Of a stretch of 46,567 bases of DNA, positions 18,693 through 26,183 are shown one piece after another; the stretch's first letter is position 1, and every line of letters begins with the position of its first letter. The stretch is from Bacillus methanolicus (lineage in GTDB: Bacteria > Bacillota > Bacilli > Bacillales > Cytobacillaceae). The stretch lies in assembly GCF_008764295.1 (NCBI RefSeq), contig NZ_VTQX01000036.1:1-46567 (forward strand), written 5' to 3'. Both the position numbers and the translations under genes were made by a program. The notes under the pieces were generated by a model. It did no database searches and was not told the DNA's origin. It worked only from the letters and a program-made list of their open reading frames with translations.

Positions 18693-18721
18693 AGATATAT
18701 ACTTGAAAGAAGTATATATCT
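18693..18721. promoter_or_regulatory. Perfect 12-base inverted repeat, probable PadR operator
   Basis: AGATATATACTT, five bases, AAGTATATATCT is a perfect palindrome ending 16 bases before the padR start. PadR regulators commonly repress their own operon from such sites, so autoregulation is expected. Because of this short distance the mRNA leader must be very short, or the promoter lies within the palindrome. Confidence 0.8.
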
Positions 18722-18737
18722 TTGTTAAATTTATGAT

Positions 18738-19079
18738 ATGGATAGAACGAGTTTAATTAAAGGTCATTTAGAGATGTGTGTGTTATCTATTTTGTCAAAG
18801 GAAAAAAGCTATGGTTATGAAATTATGAAGGAGCTGGAAGAGCACAATTTAAAATTGAAAGGAGTAGGGAGCATTTATCCCATTCTGACTAAGCTTAAAG
18901 ATCAGGAGTTGGTTAATACGTACCGCGAAATGACAGATAACGGGAAGGTTAGAGTTTATTATGAGATCAATGAAAAAGGGATAGTGCATCTTCAGAACAA
19001 AATCAATGAGTGGTTGGAATTACAACAAGATATAAAATCCCTTCTGCAAACTGGCTCGAAAGGAGATTATTTGAAATGA
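18738..19079 (+). CDS. PadR-family transcriptional regulator
   Basis: This 113-residue protein has a winged helix fold. LIKGHLEMCVLSILSKEKSYGYEIMKELE is the typical opening (residues 5-33), followed by GSIYPILTKLKDQELV, the recognition helix region. The wing carries RVYYEINEKG. The C-terminal helix (about 88-112) would dimerise. ATG 18738 has no clear ribosome site, so initiation may be leaderless or weak. The stop overlaps the next gene as ATGA. It probably represses its own three-gene operon; the inducing signal is unknown, often a membrane-active drug in this family. Confidence 0.9.
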   Translation: MDRTSLIKGHLEMCVLSILSKEKSYGYEIMKELEEHNLKLKGVGSIYPILTKLKDQELVNTYREMTDNGKVRVYYEINEKGIVHLQNKINEWLELQQDIKSLLQTGSKGDYLK

Positions 19080-19588
19080 CAATGAAATTGAGCATGGCAG
19101 AACAACAATTTTTAGATGAGGTTTTGGAGGAGTTAAAGCAATATCAAATAAGTTCAAAGAATAGAAGGAACATCAAACAACAGCTTTTAGAACATATTCA
19201 GGAATCCCGTGAACATGGGGAAGATTGCATAAAGGAGTTAGGAGATCCAGCAACATTAGTCAAAGATTTTTTAGAGCTCAATGGAATAGATCTTTATTCT
19301 GAAAATAAACAGCTACGAAAATTAAAAGATAGGAAAGGAATACTATTTGTTATCGGATTCTTTACATTAATCATAACCTATCTTGGCTCCCAGCTAATAC
19401 TATCGATGTTTTTAACTGAATCCTTTAACCCACAGACGACTAACAGTTCATTTAATTATAATATCTTTTATCAAATTTCGGATAACTCATGGTGGAATTC
19501 CATGTTAATGATTATCAGTATTTCAACGTCTTGTTTAGTATCCTTGGTTGTTATAAAACTTCTTGTGCGAAAATTAAGCATTAGATGA
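19076..19588 (+). CDS. HAAS-domain membrane protein, PadR partner
   Basis: The product has 170 residues. The N-terminal 65 residues are helical and match the HAAS/DUF1700-type domain often encoded next to PadR (LDEVLEELKQYQISSKNRRN, then KELGDPATLVKDFL). Two membrane helices follow at about 90-113 and 140-163. ATG 19076 follows AAAGGAGA and overlaps the padR stop. Its end overlaps the hydrolase start. The role is unknown; in related pairs the HAAS protein is thought to sense or modulate. Confidence 0.75.
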   Translation: MTMKLSMAEQQFLDEVLEELKQYQISSKNRRNIKQQLLEHIQESREHGEDCIKELGDPATLVKDFLELNGIDLYSENKQLRKLKDRKGILFVIGFFTLIITYLGSQLILSMFLTESFNPQTTNSSFNYNIFYQISDNSWWNSMLMIISISTSCLVSLVVIKLLVRKLSIR

Positions 19589-21108
19589 AGAAGACAATGA
19601 AAATCTTAGCATCTAAATTAAAATTTACATTAGTATGTTTCGTATTCGTTTTGCTGATTTTATTTTTACCAATCTCACAAATCTCCGCAGAACAACACCT
19701 CAAGAGCGCACTTGACAGCTATGTCGAGACCTTTTTAGAAGAACATCGCATTCCAGGAGCTTCTATTGCTCTTGTTCATGAAAGTAGGACCGTTTATCTC
19801 AAGGCTTGGGGGATAACTGGAGAATCGAAAGAAATAGTAACAACTGAAACTCCCTTTACGATTGGATCGATAAGTAAATCCTTAACCGGCTTAGCCATTA
19901 TGAGATTAATTGAAGAAGGCACCATTCGTTTAGATGATCCGGTTCAAAAGTATCTGCCATGGTTTACCCTTAAAGACAATCAAGCTGCATCCCAAATAAC
20001 GCTCAAACATTTATTAACACAAACCAGTGGGATAAGTACATATTCTGGCTTATCCATCTCAGATAGAGAAGCTAAAGATTTGAATGCAATAAGGGAAAAT
20101 GTAGAAAGGCTATCGAAGGTTAAGTTGACCGCCGCACCTGGGGAAAAACATCAATACAGTAATGCGAATTTTTTAATTCTAGGGGCTCTCATTGAAGAAG
20201 TTACAAATCAAACCTATTCGGAGTACATGGAGGAACAAGTTTTTTCGCCGTTAGGAATGAACGATGCGGCTGCTGATTATAGCACAGCATTAAAAAAGGG
20301 CTATGCTGCGGGTTACCAGTCATGGTTAGGAATCCCTCGAAATAGCGCAGTTACCTATGATAATGGAGGCGCACCATATGGATACTTAACCACAAGTGCA
20401 AGAGACATGGTTCAGTACATTAAATGGCTTAGTCAGCACGAGAGTAATCATAATTTTTTAAGTGAAGAGACTATGAACCTATATATGAATCCTTATGTTC
20501 AAACTGGTGAACATCGTTTTTATGGTCTTGGTGTCAGAATCTCTAACCCAGATACTGAGGAAGAGATGATATGGCATTCAGGTTCAACTCCTGATTCTCA
20601 TGCAGAAGTATTCTTTATACCCGCAACGGGTTGGGGAGGAGTAATACTTACGAATAAGAATCATATTTTTGAAGAAAAGGGGCTTATCTACTTAAAACAA
20701 GGGATTATCAACATATTAAATGGAGATGAGCCGGTGGATATACCTCGATCTAGTCCTATTGTTCAAGTTATTTTGATAGGGATTATTTCTTTACTCCTTG
20801 TACTTTCCATTTATTTGCTTGTAAGAATTCAATCAAGGAAAACTGGTAAAAGTAATAGTTGGCGTATCACTGGTATGCTACAATTAGCTGTCTCTATTGC
20901 TATCATTCCGGTACTAGTCTATAGTACGGGAGCTCCATGGCATACGATCAAAGTATTTGCTGCTGATGTTGCATTATTAACTAAAATAATTGTTATTTTG
21001 ATGGCTTTGAACGGCGTATTATCAATCTATATTTCATCTAAAGATTTAAGGAAGACCATAAAAAGAACTGGCTTGCGCAATCCCGTAAAAACGGTATATC
21101 GCAGCTAA
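19585..21108 (+). CDS. Membrane-anchored serine hydrolase (class C beta-lactamase / PBP fold)
   Basis: This 507-residue protein starts with a signal peptide or anchor (about 12-33) and faces the outside. The catalytic S95-I-S-K98 lies in FTIGSISKSLTG. Y191-S-N193 is the second motif and H331-S-G333 replaces KTG. These define the beta-lactamase-related serine hydrolases. Three to four membrane helices follow (about 388-410, 425-445 and 455-480). The family includes D-amino-acid peptidases, esterases and FmtA-like teichoic-acid enzymes; a true beta-lactamase is unlikely. It is last in the PadR operon. Confidence 0.82.
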   Translation: MKKTMKILASKLKFTLVCFVFVLLILFLPISQISAEQHLKSALDSYVETFLEEHRIPGASIALVHESRTVYLKAWGITGESKEIVTTETPFTIGSISKSLTGLAIMRLIEEGTIRLDDPVQKYLPWFTLKDNQAASQITLKHLLTQTSGISTYSGLSISDREAKDLNAIRENVERLSKVKLTAAPGEKHQYSNANFLILGALIEEVTNQTYSEYMEEQVFSPLGMNDAAADYSTALKKGYAAGYQSWLGIPRNSAVTYDNGGAPYGYLTTSARDMVQYIKWLSQHESNHNFLSEETMNLYMNPYVQTGEHRFYGLGVRISNPDTEEEMIWHSGSTPDSHAEVFFIPATGWGGVILTNKNHIFEEKGLIYLKQGIINILNGDEPVDIPRSSPIVQVILIGIISLLLVLSIYLLVRIQSRKTGKSNSWRITGMLQLAVSIAIIPVLVYSTGAPWHTIKVFAADVALLTKIIVILMALNGVLSIYISSKDLRKTIKRTGLRNPVKTVYRS

Positions 21109-21263
21109 AGATATTACCGCATTTTTGCACTCATGGTTAACATTAATACGTTTAGCAGACTGCGAGCGGTATGATGTAATTACGGTTTTATATATGATTT
21201 TCTTTTCTTGTCTTCGTTTTATAAAAAACACGGCAACCTATGACATAAAAATTTTCTATAGAG

Positions 21264-21309
21264 AAGGTCTTTCATCAGTTAGCTAAACTGTTGGGAGGCC
21301 TTTTCTTTG
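21264..21309 (+). terminator. Terminator of the PadR operon
   Basis: AAGGTCTTTCATCAGTT pairs with AACTGTTGGGAGGCCTT (several G-T pairs and one mismatch) around a short loop and runs into TTTTCTTT. The gap 21109-21263 holds no gene I can support. Confidence 0.75.
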
Positions 21310-21360
21310 TCATTTTAATAAAAACTATTTCGGATAGTCTAAATATTGAGCAGAATAGTT

Positions 21361-21369
21361 TGGTATAAT
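21361..21369 (+). promoter_or_regulatory. Extended -10 promoter of the Mrr-type gene
   Basis: TGGTATAAT combines TG, one base and a perfect TATAAT at 21364-21369. No strong -35 is visible. Transcription would begin near 21376, about 47 bases before the start codon. Confidence 0.6.
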
Positions 21370-21422
21370 ATAGTTGTTAATTTTTGGTTTATATTAAAAT
21401 AGATTGATAGGAGCACAGTGAT

Positions 21423-21965
21423 ATGGAGCTGGATTTCTTTGAGGCATTTAAAATGGGATTAGACCTACTTTGGTCTATCATCACAGCTGAACCTTTATTA
21501 ACTTTAGGATTGATAGTATTTTTGGGTGGTTCCCTTATACTTGCATTGATCGTTAATGTGCTGAGGGAACGAAAACTGAGAAAGTCAGGTATTTTAGAGG
21601 TTGATAAAATGTCAGGCAGGAAGTTCGAAGAATTTCTTCAAGCATTGTTAAAGTCTAAAGGTTATTATGTACAACTAACACCAGCAAGTGGAGATTATGG
21701 TGCAGACCTTATTTTATCCTCTAAAGATAAGAAAATTATTGTCCAAGCTAAACGATATAAGAAGAATGTTGGCGTAAAAGCTGTACAAGAAATAGCCTCT
21801 GCAAAGAATCATTACAGGGCTGATGAGTGCTGGGTAATTACGAATAGTTTTTTTACTGAACAGGCTAAAAAGCTAGCTTCCTCAAACGAGGTAAGGTTGA
21901 TTGATCGCAAGCATTTAATGACTTGGATGCTACAGCAAACTAAAGAAGATAAAGGGGTTATCTAA
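21423..21965 (+). CDS. Membrane-anchored Mrr-type restriction endonuclease domain protein
   Basis: The product has 180 residues. A membrane helix (about 24-47) precedes a basic linker. A Mrr_cat nuclease domain follows: GRKFEEFLQALLKSKGY, then GDYGADLIL with catalytic D95, and VQAKRY with Q108 and K110. These are the D-QxK residues of the PD-(D/E)xK fold. Mrr enzymes cut modified DNA; small TM-fused versions are widespread in Firmicutes with no fixed function. No methyltransferase or other defence gene is adjacent. ATG 21423 follows TAGGAGCA. Confidence 0.85.
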   Translation: MELDFFEAFKMGLDLLWSIITAEPLLTLGLIVFLGGSLILALIVNVLRERKLRKSGILEVDKMSGRKFEEFLQALLKSKGYYVQLTPASGDYGADLILSSKDKKIIVQAKRYKKNVGVKAVQEIASAKNHYRADECWVITNSFFTEQAKKLASSNEVRLIDRKHLMTWMLQQTKEDKGVI

Positions 21966-22125
21966 TATTTTATAAGGGGTTAGGAAACTTTCTATTACTT
22001 AAAAAGATTGTTTTTAAAAAAATAAGTAAATACGATGTCCAGCATGGCGATCTTAAGAAAAGAGAAGAAAGCATGATGAAATGGTTAGTGAAGAATGGGT
22101 TTTAATTCTTCATAATAAGAGGATG

Positions 22126-22158
22126 AAAAACCGTTGTGATATATGGCAACGGTTTTTT
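22126..22158 (+). terminator. Terminator downstream of the Mrr-type gene
   Basis: AAAAACCGTTG pairs perfectly with CAACGGTTTTT over a ten-base loop, then T. It lies 160 bases past the gene. The rest of 21966-22402 shows no convincing gene; the open frames that span this hairpin on either strand look spurious. Confidence 0.85.
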
Positions 22159-22402
22159 CGTATCTTAAAAGACACAGAAAGCACCCTTAAAATGATTCTA
22201 GCGAAAGAAATATTAACGGTACATAGACTTTTTGCATTAAAGCAAGAAGTCTTGTTTTTTATGAGTGGTCGCTCTTTCATGATTTGTGGTTGTTCGCACG
22301 GCTGAACCATTCATCATGACCTACCCCATTTTAAAGAGATTTGCAAAAATAGTAAAAAGTATGAAATGATAATCTTATTAAGGTTTTTGATAGGGGAGAT
22401 CG

Positions 22403-23104
22403 ATGATGTCACATTCAATACTGCTGGTTGAAGATGATTTAGAAATTAGTGAGATGGTAAAGACGCAATTGGGGAAGGAAGGATTCAAGGTCGTTCAAGC
22501 GTTTGATGGTGAGTCTGCTCTTCAATACTTTTCTGCTGAAGGCTTTGATTTAATTTTGCTAGATCTCATGTTGCCCAAAATGAATGGAATGGATTTTTTA
22601 CAGTTCGTAAGGGAGCAAAGTGTGATTCCTGTCTTAATTATGTCGGCAAAAGATAGTGAGGTGGATAAAGCGATAGGGCTTGGGTTAGGTGCTGATGATT
22701 ATATTGCGAAGCCTTTTTCGATGATTGAATTGACAGCAAGAGTAAAGGCTGCTATACGCCGCGCCAATAACTACTCCAAAGCTGTTGAGAAAGATGTGAC
22801 AGCTATTATGAACATCGGTGGCCTAACGATAGACCTAGAAAATTTTTCAGTAAAAAAAGACAATCGGGAAATTAAGTTGACTGCGAAGGAGTTTCTAATT
22901 TTAAAAATGTTTATCAGTTCACCAAATCGCGTCTTTACAAAGGAGCAAATCTATCAATCTGTCTGGAATGATGACTATTATAAGGATGAGAATGTCATTA
23001 ATGTACATATGAGGCGGCTACGAGAAAAGATTGAAGATGACCCTTCAAATCCGAAGTACATTAAAACGATTTGGGGCATTGGATATAAGCTTGGAGAAAT
23101 TTAA
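22403..23104 (+). CDS. OmpR-family response regulator
   Basis: This 233-residue regulator has a receiver domain with phosphoacceptor D54 (LILLDLMLP), acidic pocket E10-D11-D12, and K103 in YIAKPF. A winged-helix effector follows (about 132-230), ending in IKTIWGIGYKLG. ATG 22403 (or 22406) sits after GGGGAGA. It pairs with the histidine kinase starting one base after its stop. The likely target is the ABC-transporter promoter at 24116-24168, where direct repeats fit an OmpR-type site. Confidence 0.92.
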   Translation: MMSHSILLVEDDLEISEMVKTQLGKEGFKVVQAFDGESALQYFSAEGFDLILLDLMLPKMNGMDFLQFVREQSVIPVLIMSAKDSEVDKAIGLGLGADDYIAKPFSMIELTARVKAAIRRANNYSKAVEKDVTAIMNIGGLTIDLENFSVKKDNREIKLTAKEFLILKMFISSPNRVFTKEQIYQSVWNDDYYKDENVINVHMRRLREKIEDDPSNPKYIKTIWGIGYKLGEI

Positions 23105-23105
23105 T

Positions 23106-24041
23106 ATGAATATTATAGTAGGTTCCATTATTTTTATTTTACTTACAATCGTTTTCCTACAGGTGAAAATGGCTCAAAAAAAACAAGCAGACCTTCAATA
23201 TGTCCAGAAGAAACTAAAGCAAATCCTTACAGAAAAAACGAATGAGAAGTTGATTTTACAAACGGATGATGCCAATTTGAAGCTTTTGCTGATTGAAATC
23301 AATCATTTATTGGAACATAATCAAAAGGTTGTGGCCCAATATAATAAAACGGAGATAGCGATGCGCAAAATGCTGTCAAATATTTCGCACGATCTAAAGA
23401 CGCCTTTGACTGTTGTGTTAGGCAGTATTGAGATGGTGCTGGAAGATGCAAACCTATCCGAAGCTGAAAGAAGAGCTCAGCTTGAAAAAGTTTATCGTAA
23501 ATCGCAGGAAGTGTTAGAGTTAATGAACAAGTTTTTTGATTTAGCAAAATTAGAGTCTGGTGATCGGAACCTGTCTATTAGCCGTCTTGATATAAATGAA
23601 CTTTGCAGAAATAATATATTATCATTTTATAATATTTTAACAGCAAAAGGGTTTCAAGTAGATGTTTCTATACCTGAACAACCTCTATACATTTTTGCTA
23701 ATGAAGTTGCCATGAACAGAATCCTACAAAATCTAATTTCAAATGCCATTCGATATGGAAGTGATGGAAACATCATTGGTATTGAAGTTCGAGATGATGA
23801 GGAGTCTATTTTTATTGACGTCTGGGATCAAGGAAAAGGCATTCAAGCAAGTCATAAAGATCAAGTATTTGAAAGATTGTATACACTTGAGGACTCTCGG
23901 AATAAACAGTATCAAGGAAGCGGCTTAGGGCTGACTATTACCAAAAGATTAGTAGAAGAAATGGGAGGAGAAATAACACTCTCCAGTATTCCATTTGAAA
24001 AGACGAAATTCACGATTAAACTTAGACGAGTTAAATACTAA
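23106..24041 (+). CDS. Sensor histidine kinase with one N-terminal membrane helix
   Basis: The product has 311 residues. A single membrane helix (about 2-20) is followed by a coiled linker. HisKA contains H95 in NISHDLKTPLTVV. The ATPase domain has the N box NLISNAIRYG, DQGKGI and GSGLGLTITKRL. With no extracellular sensor domain it is the kind of kinase that senses through its partner transporter or within the membrane, as in peptide-antibiotic detoxification modules; that is inference. ATG 23106 follows GGAGA; an upstream in-frame start would overlap the regulator by 75 bases. Confidence 0.9.
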   Translation: MNIIVGSIIFILLTIVFLQVKMAQKKQADLQYVQKKLKQILTEKTNEKLILQTDDANLKLLLIEINHLLEHNQKVVAQYNKTEIAMRKMLSNISHDLKTPLTVVLGSIEMVLEDANLSEAERRAQLEKVYRKSQEVLELMNKFFDLAKLESGDRNLSISRLDINELCRNNILSFYNILTAKGFQVDVSIPEQPLYIFANEVAMNRILQNLISNAIRYGSDGNIIGIEVRDDEESIFIDVWDQGKGIQASHKDQVFERLYTLEDSRNKQYQGSGLGLTITKRLVEEMGGEITLSSIPFEKTKFTIKLRRVKY

Positions 24042-24115
24042 TTTCAACTTTTGTATTGATTTTTGCTTTTTCGTTTTACACGAAATGAAGTTGCTTGATT
24101 AAAAAGTTAAATTCT

Positions 24116-24132
24116 TAAGAAATGCGTAAGAA
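24116..24132 (+). promoter_or_regulatory. TAAGAA direct repeats, probable response-regulator site
   Basis: TAAGAA at 24116-24121 and 24127-24132 repeat with an 11-base period, the spacing of OmpR-type dimer sites. The same block also reads as the inverted repeat AATTCTTA (24110) / TAAGAATT (24127). It lies about 43-59 bases before the start inferred from TATGAT at 24163-24168, which has a poor -35. That is the layout of an activated promoter for the ABC genes. Confidence 0.65.
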
Positions 24133-24197
24133 TTGATTAATAAAAATGAAAGTTCTCCTCGGTATGATGAAGAGAAGAAATAGAGAGGAGTTTTTTG

Positions 24198-25121
24198 ATG
24201 ACATACATTTTACAGACCCATCACTTAACCAAAACATTTCAAGGGAAGGAAGTCATCTCAAATGTCAATATGAGGGTGAAAAAGGGCGAAATATATGGGT
24301 TTCTTGGCCCAAATGGAGCAGGGAAAACGACAGTTATGAGAATGTTGATGAATTTAATAAAACCCACGAGTGGCGAAATTAATATGTTTGGTCAGCGAGT
24401 AACAAATCAGTCCTATGAGTTGTTGAAACGAATTGGTTGTATTATTGAGTATCCTGTCTTTTACGATAAACTTACCGCAAAAGAAAATTTAGATTTACAC
24501 TGCGAGTATATGGGCTATTATGATAAAAAAGCCATTGATGAGGCGTTAGATTTAGTAAATTTGCATAATGTTGACGATAAGGCAGTAAAAGATTTTTCTC
24601 TCGGAATGAAACAAAGGTTAGGAATTGCTAGAGCTATTATTACTAAGCCTGAATTGCTCATATTGGATGAGCCTATAAACGGGCTTGATCCAGTGGGAAT
24701 CAAGGAGTTAAGGAACCTATTCCAATTGCTTTCAAAGGAGTACGGGATCACGCTGCTGATATCCAGTCATATTCTTGGAGAAATAGAATTGATGGCAGAT
24801 ACAGTTGGGGTTATTAGTGAAGGGCGTTTAGTTGAAGAAGTATCGATGGAAAGCATTAGAAACAAAAATACGAACTATATTGAAATTCGTACAAATGATA
24901 GTAAAAAAGCTGCTCTCGTTCTTGAGAATTCTTTGAACATCTCAAACTATAAAATTATCGATCCATCGATGATTAGAATATATGAAACAGAGGTATCACA
25001 ACATGAAGTATCAAAATCATTGATTTTGCAAGACGTTTCCATTCATTCGATCAATGTTAAAAATCATTCTTTAGAAGATTACTTTTTAACGTTAATTAAT
25101 GGGGGCGGAAAAATTGCTTAA
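24198..25121 (+). CDS. BcrA-type ABC transporter ATPase
   Basis: This 307-residue ATPase has Walker A GPNGAGKTT at 37-45, signature FSLGMKQRLGIARA and Walker B LLILDEPINGLDP. The C-terminal extension of about 80 residues is typical of BcrA/LanF-type exporters that protect against bacitracin or lantibiotics. ATG 24198 has GAGAGGAG seven bases upstream. It is transcribed from the promoter at 24163 and overlaps the permease gene. Confidence 0.88.
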   Translation: MTYILQTHHLTKTFQGKEVISNVNMRVKKGEIYGFLGPNGAGKTTVMRMLMNLIKPTSGEINMFGQRVTNQSYELLKRIGCIIEYPVFYDKLTAKENLDLHCEYMGYYDKKAIDEALDLVNLHNVDDKAVKDFSLGMKQRLGIARAIITKPELLILDEPINGLDPVGIKELRNLFQLLSKEYGITLLISSHILGEIELMADTVGVISEGRLVEEVSMESIRNKNTNYIEIRTNDSKKAALVLENSLNISNYKIIDPSMIRIYETEVSQHEVSKSLILQDVSIHSINVKNHSLEDYFLTLINGGGKIA

Positions 25122-25806
25122 TTTAATTCGTTTGGAAATGAAAAAACATAAAATGGTTGCCTATGTCAAAGCCGCGTTTATTGCAAACATCATGATGATC
25201 GTATTAGCGTGTATTTTACCTATTATAGATAGTATCGAAGGAGATTCTTACTTTGTAGATTATAAAACGATGTTGATAGCGATCGACACAATGGTAAGGG
25301 GAACGTTTATTGTGTTTTCTGGGGTGCTCATTGCAAGGTTGATCATTGACGAATATAAAAACAAAACGATGCACCTCTTGTTCATGTATCCTATAAAGCG
25401 ACATAAGATTATGTTAGCCAAACTTATTTTAATTTCAAGCTTCACCTTTATAGCGATTGTGATATCTAATTTTATTGTTAGTGCTGCCTTTTACGGAATA
25501 AATTCATTCGCTCATTTTATCACAGATACAATCACGATGAAGATTATTGTGGAGCAAGCGGTAAAAGTACTGTTTACAGCATTATTTTCTGCAGGGCTAG
25601 GATTAATTCCCTTATATTTTGGAATGATGAAAAAGTCTGTATCGACAACCATTGTAACATCGGTTTTATTAGTTGGTGTAGTCGGATCTGACATCAATGG
25701 ATTTTCATTATTTAATGTGATTGCAATTCCTGTCACTCTCGCAGCGATCGGATTCATGATTGCTTATATGTCTTTTAAAAATATAGAAAAAGTTGATGTT
25801 AACTAA
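25114..25806 (+). CDS. ABC-2 type permease, partner of the BcrA-like ATPase
   Basis: The product has 230 residues and six predicted helices. It begins LNLIRLEMKKHKM, a common start for ABC-2/LanE/LanG permeases that precede a cytosolic amphipathic helix. I chose TTG 25114, placed after GGGGGCGG and overlapping the ATPase stop by eight bases. ATG 25099 is an alternative adding five residues. Together with the ATPase and the two-component system upstream it forms a four-gene stress or self-protection module; the substrate is unknown. Confidence 0.82.
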   Translation: MLNLIRLEMKKHKMVAYVKAAFIANIMMIVLACILPIIDSIEGDSYFVDYKTMLIAIDTMVRGTFIVFSGVLIARLIIDEYKNKTMHLLFMYPIKRHKIMLAKLILISSFTFIAIVISNFIVSAAFYGINSFAHFITDTITMKIIVEQAVKVLFTALFSAGLGLIPLYFGMMKKSVSTTIVTSVLLVGVVGSDINGFSLFNVIAIPVTLAAIGFMIAYMSFKNIEKVDVN

Positions 25807-25825
25807 ATAAAATGGTGTCAAGAAT

Positions 25826-25859
25826 AATCCCCCTTCTGAAAATAGAAGGGGGATTTTTT
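25826..25859 (+). terminator. Terminator of the ABC exporter operon
   Basis: AATCCCCCTTCT pairs perfectly with AGAAGGGGGATT over GAAAAT, followed by a T tract. Confidence 0.92.
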
Positions 25860-25932
25860 ATAAGTAAAATTTGAAAAAAAGTGGGAAGTGTTAGCCTAAC
25901 CTTAAAAATGCTCCTATGTTACCGTGTAATTT

Positions 25933-25965
25933 ACCGTTCATGAAAAAATAACGACCGTTCATGAA
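25933..25965. promoter_or_regulatory. Repeated ACCGTTCATGAA sites upstream of a chemoreceptor
   Basis: The 12-mer ACCGTTCATGAA occurs at 25933-25944 and again at 25954-25965, exactly 21 bases apart (two helical turns). Each contains the palindrome TTCATGAA. This looks like a pair of operators, of the sort bound by TetR-like dimers. A possible -10 TAGACT lies at 25995-26000. No regulator gene is adjacent. The rest of 25860-26183 shows no gene. Confidence 0.6.
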
Positions 25966-26183
25966 CAAATTCCAAAATGAAAGGGAAATTATGCTAGACT
26001 ACAATTTAAATATAGCAACTGGAAAGAAAAGGCTAAAAAATTTATCGTCTGATGTAAGCGGTTGCTGTCGTTGGGGAATATCACTGAAAACAGGATGATG
26101 TAAATATTTTCAGATTGAGCAAACTGCTTTTCTAATATATGGATTTGGATTTAATCAACTATCGTAGAAAGAGGATGGAGATT

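Noticed and set aside
19585..21108. Annotation as a true beta-lactamase
   Set aside because: It has SxxK and YxN but HSG in place of KTG plus C-terminal membrane helices, which point to the wider serine hydrolase group.
22081..22310. Open frames of about 70 residues on both strands upstream of the response regulator
   Set aside because: Both run through the terminator hairpin at 22126-22158, have no good ribosome site and resemble no family I know.
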